From the NCBI GenBank assembly GCA_040007095.1, contig JBDTVS010000076.1, positions 62,001 through 126,000 of the forward strand: 64,000 nt of DNA, read 5' to 3'. Positions 58,147 to 64,000 of the stretch are shown here, piece by piece (position 1 is the stretch's first letter; each line of letters begins with the position of its first letter). The position numbers were made by a program, and so were the translations under genes. This DNA is from JBDTVS01 sp040007095 (lineage in GTDB: Bacteria; Acidobacteriota; Vicinamibacteria; Vicinamibacterales; CAVVIG01). Under the pieces are notes generated by a model. It saw only the letters and a list, made by a program, of their open reading frames with translations, did no database searches and was not told the DNA's origin.

Positions 58147-60099
58147 ATGTCCCCGTTTCGGCGCCTGCTGGGATACGCCTTTCCCTACCGGCGGGACTTC
58201 ACCATCGGTCTCGGCTGCGTCGTGGTCACCACGGCGGTCGCGCTGGCGTCGCCGTTGGTGCTGCGCGACGCGATCGACGACCTTGCGCGCGGCGTGACGC
58301 GCGCGAAGCTGCTCGAGTACGGGGAGTTGCTGCTGGGGATCGGCATTGTCGGCGGCGTCTTCCGTTTCCTGATGCGGCGGGTGCTGATCGGCGTGTCACG
58401 ACACATCGAGTACGACATCCGGAACGACTTCTTCGCCCATCTGCAGACGCTGCCGCTCAGTTACTTTCAGGCGAACCGGACCGGCGACCTCATGTCCCGG
58501 GCCACCAACGATTTGAACGCGGTCCGCATGATGATCGGCCCGTCGGTCATGTACTCGTCGAACACGCTGCTGGTGTTCGTCGTCGCGATCGGGGTGATGC
58601 TGTCGATTGACGTGCGGCTGACGCTCCTCGTGCTCGTGCCGCTGCCGGTGGTGTCGATCTGTGTGAAGAAGTTCGGCTCGGCGATTCATCAGCGGTTCGA
58701 GCAGATTCAGGCGCAGCTCTCCGACATGAGCGCGGTGGTGCAGGAGGCCCTGTCTGGCGTCCGCGTGGTGCGTGCCTATCGCCAGGAAGCGGCCGAACTC
58801 GAGCGGTTCCGGACGTCCAACGCCGAGTACCTGGCCCGCAACCGCCGTCTGATTGTGCTGCAAGGCATGTTCTTCCCCAGCATGTCTTTCTTCCTGGGCC
58901 TGGGCGCGCTGGTCTCGCTGTGGGTCGGCAGCCGGGAAGTGATTGCGGGCCGGATCACGGTCGGACAGTTCGTCGCGTTCAACTCGTATCTGACGATGTT
59001 GAGCTGGCCGGTGATCGCATTCGGATGGGTCACCAACATGATCCAGCGGGGGATGGCGTCGTGGAAGCGCATGCTCCAGGTGCTGGAGACCGAACCGGGG
59101 ATCCGTGACGCGGTCCCCCACGACACGGAGCCGGCCGCCGCGGCGCGCGGTTCATTTGCGGAGTCGGTCTTCGCGGGATCGATGATCCAGGGAACGGGGC
59201 CTCGGGCGATTCGCGGTCAGATCGAGATTCGCGATCTGGTGTTCAGCTACGGCGGACAGCCCGTCCTGAATCACATTTCCGCGCAGATCGCCGTGGGACA
59301 GAAAGTCGCGATTGTCGGCCCGACCGGGTCCGGCAAGTCGACGCTGGTGAGCCTGTTGGCCCGCCTTCACGAACCGCCGCCGGGAACCGTCTTCATCGAC
59401 GGTTACGACGTGCGTGAGATGCCGCTCGCCGTGCTGCGTGGCTCGATTGGATTCGTTCCGCAGGAACCGTTTCTCTTCTCCGACACGCTCGGAGACAACG
59501 TCGCATTCGGCCTCGATGCGATCATCGGGACCGCGGGGGCAGGTGGGTCGGTTCGGGTGGGTGGGGTCGATAGGACGGGTCGGGCCACTGGGGCAGGTGC
59601 GGCAAGTGAGCCGGGTCGGGCAGGCGACGTGAGCGCGGCAGGGGCAATTCAGCAATACGCAGCGGAACGTCTCTCGCGCATCGAGAAGGCCGCGGCGGTT
59701 GCGCGTCTTGATAAAGATGTCGCCGATTTTCCGCACGGCTACGACACCCTGGTCGGCGAACGGGGCATTACCTTGTCGGGCGGGCAGAAGCAGCGCACCG
59801 CCATCGCGCGCGCCGTCGTCATCGATCCCGCGATTCTGGTGCTGGACGACGCGCTGTCAGCGGTGGACACCTACACCGAAGAAGAGATACTGGCGCAGCT
59901 TCGGACCGTCACGCGGGCTCGCACCTCGATCATCGTGTCCCACCGCGTCTCGACGGTCCGAGACGCCGACCAGATCCTCGTGCTCGAGGCGGGCCGGGTC
60001 GTCGAGCGCGGCAGTCACGACGAGCTGATCCGCCTCGATGGTCTGTACGCGGCGCTCCATCGAAAGCAACTCCTGGAGGAGGAGTTGGCGGCGTCGTGA
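58147..60099 (+). CDS. ABC exporter half-transporter with degenerate ATPase site
   Basis: The ATG at 58147 is chosen from the leaderless promoter; the longer open frame upstream is antisense to cstA. 650 residues: a six-helix ABC membrane domain (1-~310) and a nucleotide-binding domain with Walker A GPTGSGKST (~391), Q-loop FVPQEPF, signature LSGGQKQR (~543) and Walker B ILVLDDALSAVD. The residue after the Walker B Asp is Asp, not the catalytic Glu. This marks the degenerate site of heterodimeric exporters. Residues ~460-505 are a Gly/Arg/Ala-rich insert (GTAGAGGSVRVGGVDRTG...) between Q-loop and signature, absent from relatives. It pairs with the next gene. Confidence 0.9.
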   Translation: MSPFRRLLGYAFPYRRDFTIGLGCVVVTTAVALASPLVLRDAIDDLARGVTRAKLLEYGELLLGIGIVGGVFRFLMRRVLIGVSRHIEYDIRNDFFAHLQTLPLSYFQANRTGDLMSRATNDLNAVRMMIGPSVMYSSNTLLVFVVAIGVMLSIDVRLTLLVLVPLPVVSICVKKFGSAIHQRFEQIQAQLSDMSAVVQEALSGVRVVRAYRQEAAELERFRTSNAEYLARNRRLIVLQGMFFPSMSFFLGLGALVSLWVGSREVIAGRITVGQFVAFNSYLTMLSWPVIAFGWVTNMIQRGMASWKRMLQVLETEPGIRDAVPHDTEPAAAARGSFAESVFAGSMIQGTGPRAIRGQIEIRDLVFSYGGQPVLNHISAQIAVGQKVAIVGPTGSGKSTLVSLLARLHEPPPGTVFIDGYDVREMPLAVLRGSIGFVPQEPFLFSDTLGDNVAFGLDAIIGTAGAGGSVRVGGVDRTGRATGAGAASEPGRAGDVSAAGAIQQYAAERLSRIEKAAAVARLDKDVADFPHGYDTLVGERGITLSGGQKQRTAIARAVVIDPAILVLDDALSAVDTYTEEEILAQLRTVTRARTSIIVSHRVSTVRDADQILVLEAGRVVERGSHDELIRLDGLYAALHRKQLLEEELAAS

Positions 60100-60196
60100 G
60101 GCTCTCCGTGTCGGCGCCGCGCCTACGGTCCTCGGATGGTGAGCCCGGGCTGCCTGCCAGGTCGGGAGAGCCACCAAGGGACACCCGGTCCGGGTT

Positions 60197-62140
60197 TTGG
60201 GCATCGTGCAGGCCGGGGCGCTCGACGTGAGCTCGCCGCACGAAGAAGAGGTCCTCGGGAAGGCGTACGACGGCAGACTGATGCGGCGTCTGCTGACCTA
60301 CTTGTGGCCGTACTGGCGTCAGGTGTCGGTCGCGTTTGTCGCGATTGTCGCCAGCGCCCTGACGAGTCTCGCCCAGCCATATCTCATCAAGATTGCGATC
60401 GACCGACACATCGCGACCGGACAACTGGCAGGGCTGAACCGTCTGGCGATGATCTATCTCGTGGTGCTCGTCGTCGCGTTCGCGGCCGAATTCGTCCAGA
60501 CCTGGACGCTGCAGCTGACCGGCCAGCGGATCATGTTCGATCTACGCATGGCGATCTACGCGCACCTCCAGCGTCTCGACCTGAAATACTACGATCGCAA
60601 TCCGGTCGGACGGCTGATGACCCGCGTCACCTCCGACGTGGACGTGCTGAACGATCTGTTTACGTCCGGCGTGGTGACCGTGTTTGGCGACCTGTTCAGC
60701 CTCGCGGGCATCATGGGCGTGATGTTATGGATGGACTGGCGGCTCGCGATGGTGGCGTTCTCGGTGCTGCCGCTCATCGTGATCGTCACGCTGTGGTTTC
60801 GGAGTCACGTGCGCGACTCCTACCGGGTCGTCCGCGGATGGATTGCCCGGATCAACGCCTTCCTGCAGGAAAACATCACCGGCATGGCGACCGTCCAGTT
60901 GTTCAGGCGCGAAGCGCTGAACTACGAGCGGTTCGACGCGATCGATCGCAGCCATCGGGACGCGAACATCGAGTCGATTTTCTATTACGCCGTGTTCTAT
61001 CCGGCCATCGAAGTGGTGAGCGCTCTCTCGTCGGCGCTGATTATCTGGTACGGAGGCGCCAATGTGCTGCAGGGCGCGCTGACGCTGGGCGCCCTGGTGG
61101 CATTCCTCCAATACGCCGTGCGCTTCTTCCGGCCGATCAGCGACATGTCGGAGAAGTTCAACATCCTGCAGTCGGCGATGGCCTCGTCGGAACGGATCTT
61201 CAAGCTGCTCGATGAACGGGTCTCAGTGCAGCCGCCGCTGGCGCCGCGCCGCCGACCGATGCCGGCGGCCGGGCATATCGTCTTCGACCACGTGTGGTTC
61301 TCGTACCAACAAGACAAAGCCGCAGTCCAGACGGCAGCGCGGGGGCCCGCGACGCACCACGTCCGCGAGCCCGCGACCGATCCCCCGCACACGACCAGGA
61401 CCGAGGGCCCTGCCGACGACTACGTGCTGCGCGACGTCAGCTTCGAGGTGCGGCCGGGCGAGCGAGTCGGGATTGTCGGCGCCACCGGGTCCGGAAAGAC
61501 GACGCTGATCAACCTGTTGATGCGGTTCTACGACGTCACGCGCGGACGCATTACGATTGACGGTGTCGATCTCCGCGAGCTGGATCTCGACGATGTGCGT
61601 GGATTGTTCAGCCTGGTGCTGCAGGACGTGCACTTGTTTTCGGGGACCATCGCGGACAATATCCGGTTGGGGAACGATCGCGTCGATGACGAGCGGGTGC
61701 GGCAGGCGGCGCGAGCGGTGCACGCCGACGCCTTCATCGATCGGCTGCCCGACGGATATCGCAGCGCGGTCGCCGAGCGCGGATCCACGTTGTCGGTGGG
61801 CCAGAAGCAGCTGCTTTCATTCGCGCGGGCCCTGGCGTTCGACCCGCGCGTGCTGATTCTCGACGAAGCGACCTCGAGCGTCGATACGGAGACGGAACTG
61901 CTGATTCGCGACGCGCTCCACACCCTCATGGTCGGACGCACGACCATCGCCATCGCGCACCGTCTCTCGACGATTCAGGACATGGATCAGATCCTCGTGC
62001 TCCACAAAGGCCGGCTCCGCGAGGCGGGTACGCACCAGCAGCTTCTGGCTGCGCGCGGCATCTACTTCAGGCTGTTCGAATTGCAGTACAGGACCGAGGC
62101 GGCAGGCGAAAGCCTGGAGGTTCGACCCTCGATCCCCTGA
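60197..62140 (+). CDS. ABC exporter half-transporter, partner of the preceding gene
   Basis: The start is TTG 60197, or GTG 60206/60227; none has a strong ribosome site. 647 residues from 60197: six membrane helices, Walker A GATGSGKTT (~428), Q-loop LVLQDVHLF, signature LSVGQKQLL (~531) and Walker B VLILDEATSSVD with a normal catalytic Glu. The signature is altered (LSVGQ). In the heterodimer this signature faces the partner's Walker site, which has Asp for Glu, so both changes lie in the same degenerate ATP site, as in TM287/288-type exporters. An insert of ~40 residues (TAARGPATHHVREPATD...) sits before Walker A. It probably exports a lipid or drug-like compound. Confidence 0.9.
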   Translation: MGIVQAGALDVSSPHEEEVLGKAYDGRLMRRLLTYLWPYWRQVSVAFVAIVASALTSLAQPYLIKIAIDRHIATGQLAGLNRLAMIYLVVLVVAFAAEFVQTWTLQLTGQRIMFDLRMAIYAHLQRLDLKYYDRNPVGRLMTRVTSDVDVLNDLFTSGVVTVFGDLFSLAGIMGVMLWMDWRLAMVAFSVLPLIVIVTLWFRSHVRDSYRVVRGWIARINAFLQENITGMATVQLFRREALNYERFDAIDRSHRDANIESIFYYAVFYPAIEVVSALSSALIIWYGGANVLQGALTLGALVAFLQYAVRFFRPISDMSEKFNILQSAMASSERIFKLLDERVSVQPPLAPRRRPMPAAGHIVFDHVWFSYQQDKAAVQTAARGPATHHVREPATDPPHTTRTEGPADDYVLRDVSFEVRPGERVGIVGATGSGKTTLINLLMRFYDVTRGRITIDGVDLRELDLDDVRGLFSLVLQDVHLFSGTIADNIRLGNDRVDDERVRQAARAVHADAFIDRLPDGYRSAVAERGSTLSVGQKQLLSFARALAFDPRVLILDEATSSVDTETELLIRDALHTLMVGRTTIAIAHRLSTIQDMDQILVLHKGRLREAGTHQQLLAARGIYFRLFELQYRTEAAGESLEVRPSIP

Positions 62141-62176
62141 GAAGAGCTGCTGAGAACGGCTCTCTCTGCGTCGGGA

Positions 62177-62728
62177 TCAGTTGATGCCGGCAGCGGACGA
62201 TGGAATCGCGGGGGAGGGCACGGATGCGGGCTCAGCCGTCTCCTGACGTTTGAAGATCCGATCCACGAAGCTGCGCGTCGTCGCGCGCGGGTTCCAGCCC
62301 AGTCTGAGCACCATCAGGTGAATCGGGCGGCGGCCGAACCGTACCGCTTCGTCGCAGTTCCACATGTACACGTCGATCTCCCGGCCCTGGACGGACGGTC
62401 CGGTATCCATGATCGTGTAGATGCCGCTGTAAAGGCTGTCGTTGGAGTCGACCTGGATCACCGAGCCCACAGGCAACAGGCGCGGGTCCGCGGCGGCGAC
62501 GCCCTTCTGCGCTGCGACGCCCGAAGTGGTTGTGGCGCCTCTACAGTAGGCGGTTGCACTGAAGGAGAGTCGCGCGCCTGGCGCCGGGAGGGCGGTCGCT
62601 TCTCGCAGCGCCGCCTGTCGGGCGGCGTATTGCGAATCAAGAATGGTCACCTCGTACAGCGACACGAATGCCCCCGCGGCAACGACGGTTGCGATTCCTT
62701 TCCTCCAGAGCGAGCGCGCGATGTTCAT
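62177..62728 (-). CDS. Exported 3D-domain (RlpA/MltA-fold) protein
   Basis: The ATG at 62728 (a TTG at 62737 is possible) opens a signal anchor (IATVVAAGAFVSLYEVTIL). 183 residues: FSATAYCRGATTTSGVAA, GVAAADPRLLPVGSVIQVD, SGIYTIMDTGPSVQGREIDVYM and WNCDEAVRFGRR. This is the double-psi barrel 3D domain with its three conserved Asp (ADP, MDTG, IDVYM), found in lytic transglycosylases (MltA) and cell-wall proteins of Bacillus. It probably acts on or binds peptidoglycan. A gene of this type next to thiL/DUF2062 is not a known functional link. Confidence 0.82.
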   Translation of the reverse strand: MNIARSLWRKGIATVVAAGAFVSLYEVTILDSQYAARQAALREATALPAPGARLSFSATAYCRGATTTSGVAAQKGVAAADPRLLPVGSVIQVDSNDSLYSGIYTIMDTGPSVQGREIDVYMWNCDEAVRFGRRPIHLMVLRLGWNPRATTRSFVDRIFKRQETAEPASVPSPAIPSSAAGIN

Positions 62729-62778
62729 GGGGCTCAAATGGGGCAGCCAGATGTCAGACGCGGGTTGAAGGTGTCAGT

Positions 62779-63285
62779 TCAGTGCTTCTGATGATGAATG
62801 ATGTTGTGGATCTTCCTCCGGCTGGTCAGAAAGGCCAGCGCGACCTGATAGGCGGCCGCGGCCAGGACCAGGGCGCAGAGCATCGAGCCCACCGTGTACG
62901 GCCAGAGCAGCGGCTTCATCAGTACCATCAAGCGGTGCCAGAAGTCCTGCTGGAACAGCGACAGTTCGAAAAGCTGGCCAAGATGCGACCGGAAATCGGC
63001 GGGCGGCCGCTTTCCGGTCAACTCGGCTCCCACCATGGTGGCAATCGCGTAGTACGGCGCGAGGAACCAGGGAAGGTTCGAGTAGACGCCAAGCAAGACG
63101 GCCACTCGGTTCATGTCCAGCAAGAACGCCGCCACAATCGCGATCAGGGTGTGGAGGCCCAGGAAGGGCGAAAATCCGAAGAAGACGCCCAGCGCGAAAG
63201 CGGCGGCCGTCCGCTCCGGTGTGTCCTGGACGTGCAGAAGGGCATCCAGCCAGCGACGCACGAGCCCGCGAGTGAGGTGAATCAT
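62779..63285 (-). CDS. DUF2062 membrane protein
   Basis: The ATG at 63285 overlaps the thiL stop (ATGA). 168 residues: DTPERTAAAFALGVFFGFSPFLGLHTLIAI, LDMNRVAVLLGVYSNLPWFLAPYY and PYTVGSMLCALVLAAAAYQVALAF. The FFGFSPFxGLHT box and two to four membrane helices are the DUF2062 signature. The biochemical role is not known; it often lies near glycosyltransferase or lipid genes. The coupling to thiL is by position only. Confidence 0.85.
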   Translation of the reverse strand: MIHLTRGLVRRWLDALLHVQDTPERTAAAFALGVFFGFSPFLGLHTLIAIVAAFLLDMNRVAVLLGVYSNLPWFLAPYYAIATMVGAELTGKRPPADFRSHLGQLFELSLFQQDFWHRLMVLMKPLLWPYTVGSMLCALVLAAAAYQVALAFLTSRRKIHNIIHHQKH

Positions 63286-64000
63286 CGGAAATGGTGGTAT
63301 CCAGACGGCATCGTCCGAGTGACGCCATCCTGGCTCAACAGCACGGCAGGGTCGGCCGTGCACGAGCCGATGCGCGTCAGCGGCGCATCGCCGTGGCGCA
63401 GAGCGGCCTTCAGTCGCCCGCGTAGCCGGGGCCGCGCCGCAAATAACAATTCGTAATCGTCGCCACCGGTGATTGATTCGTTGACCACGTCCCGACCTTG
63501 CTCTGCGAACCACTGTCTCGCACTGGGTTCGATCGGTAGGGCGCTTCCTTTGATCGTCGCCCCAATGCCGCTCGCGTCCGTGAGTTGTCGCACGGCATCG
63601 GCCAGCCCGTCGCTGAGATCCATGCACGCGGTGGCGGCATGATTGCGTCCCAGGAGCGCGCCAAGGCGCAATCGCGGCTCCGGGTAGAGATAGCGCCGGA
63701 TGCAGAGCTCGGTCGCCGCGCTCGACGCGACCCCGGCCCTCAGCATTTGCAAGCCGGCCGCCGCTCCGCCGATGCAGCCGGTCACGTACAGGTCGTCGCC
63801 GGGGCGCGCCCCGGCCCGCGTCAACGTCTGCCGCCGCTTGACCGTCCCGGTCACGGTGACATCGAGCACGAGCGGGCCCTCGATCCGTGTGAGGTTGCCG
63901 CCGACAACCGTCATGCGAACGCGCGCGGCCATCGCGGTGAGACTGGCAATCATTTCGTCGAACTCGGCGATCGGCAGCGTGCCCGGGAGCGCGAGCGAGA
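63282..64000 (-). CDS. thiL: Thiamine-monophosphate kinase, C-terminal part (cut by window end)
   Basis: The frame runs from the window end to 63282. The first residues seen are SLALPGTLPIAEFDEMIASL, then TVVGGNLTRIEGPLVLDVTV, RAGARPGDDLYVTGCIGG, AATACMDLSDGLADAVRQL and ESITGGDDYELLFA. These are ThiL blocks 2-5: GGN(L/T) and SDGL bind ATP/Mg, GGDDYELL is the C-terminal signature. It phosphorylates thiamine monophosphate to the diphosphate. The N-terminal glycine-rich part is outside the window. The stop overlaps the DUF2062 start, so these two form an operon. Confidence 0.92.
   Translation of the reverse strand, partial: SLALPGTLPIAEFDEMIASLTAMAARVRMTVVGGNLTRIEGPLVLDVTVTGTVKRRQTLTRAGARPGDDLYVTGCIGGAAAGLQMLRAGVASSAATELCIRRYLYPEPRLRLGALLGRNHAATACMDLSDGLADAVRQLTDASGIGATIKGSALPIEPSARQWFAEQGRDVVNESITGGDDYELLFAARPRLRGRLKAALRHGDAPLTRIGSCTADPAVLLSQDGVTRTMPSGYHHFR

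Overview
This is a high-GC window from the chromosome of a free-living Gram-negative bacterium. The best fit is an acidobacterium of the Vicinamibacterales type. That is an inference from content: many exported proteins of unassigned families, an Oar-like TonB-dependent receptor with an N-terminal carboxypeptidase-regulatory domain, planctomycete/acidobacterial DUF1587/1592/1588/1585 cytochromes paired with DUF1552 proteins, several metallo-beta-lactamase (MBL) fold proteins, and (CCATCAC)n-type intergenic repeats. No rRNA or ordinary tRNA gene was seen. The one clear RNA gene is tmRNA (ssrA). No CRISPR array and no intact transposase were found.

Layout. 1-7.4 kb: the decayed end of an MBL gene, a PQQ dehydrogenase with a fused cytochrome c domain, an exported protein of unknown family, a stretch of gene fragments (two MBL pieces, a TonB-receptor piece, a frameshifted winged-helix/WD40-type regulator), and an intact B3-like MBL protein. 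Two copies of an undescribed ~160-bp palindromic element lie directly after stop codons here. 7.4-13.5 kb: a six-gene minus-strand array made of three families, each present twice (order A-C-B-C-B-A, where B is an MBL-fold hydrolase and A and C are exported unknowns). 13.7-19.6 kb: a multicopper oxidase divergent from an NsrR-type regulator with a good operator between them, then a TPR protein, an exported unknown and a tannase/feruloyl esterase. 19.8-31.8 kb: a coupled operon ankyrin - multidomain cytochrome - Tat-exported DUF1552 - TonB receptor, divergent from a di-heme peroxidase-like protein, an OmpA-like protein and an exported double-VOC protein. 32-38.3 kb: a cysteine-peptidase-like protein, an exported 5'-nucleotidase, a LysR regulator and a MetE-like protein. 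38.4-44.6 kb: a second ankyrin-cytochrome-DUF1552 operon, in which the ankyrin protein is fused to two VOC domains. 44.6-50.4 kb: a degraded zone (ctaG, uvrA-like, group II intron and alpha/beta-hydrolase remnants, one outer-membrane protein, a Fic protein) ending at tmRNA. 50.6-64 kb: more ordinary housekeeping genes: a GAF protein, lytic transglycosylase, aminotransferase, outer-membrane protein, cstA, a heterodimeric ABC exporter, 3D-domain protein, DUF2062 and thiL (cut by the window end).

How the genes may work together. The two ankyrin-cytochrome-DUF1552 operons, the TonB receptor, the di-heme peroxidase-like protein, the VOC proteins, the PQQ dehydrogenase, the multicopper oxidase and the tannase together look like an envelope-located oxidative system, possibly acting on plant-derived or aromatic compounds. 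The substrate cannot be read from the sequence. The fusion of VOC and ankyrin domains in one cluster, against separate genes in the other, supports treating these parts as one functional module. The A-C-B-C-B-A array is the second candidate for an undescribed system. Many start codons sit 6-7 bases after a TANNNT box and lack a Shine-Dalgarno sequence, which points to frequent leaderless transcripts.
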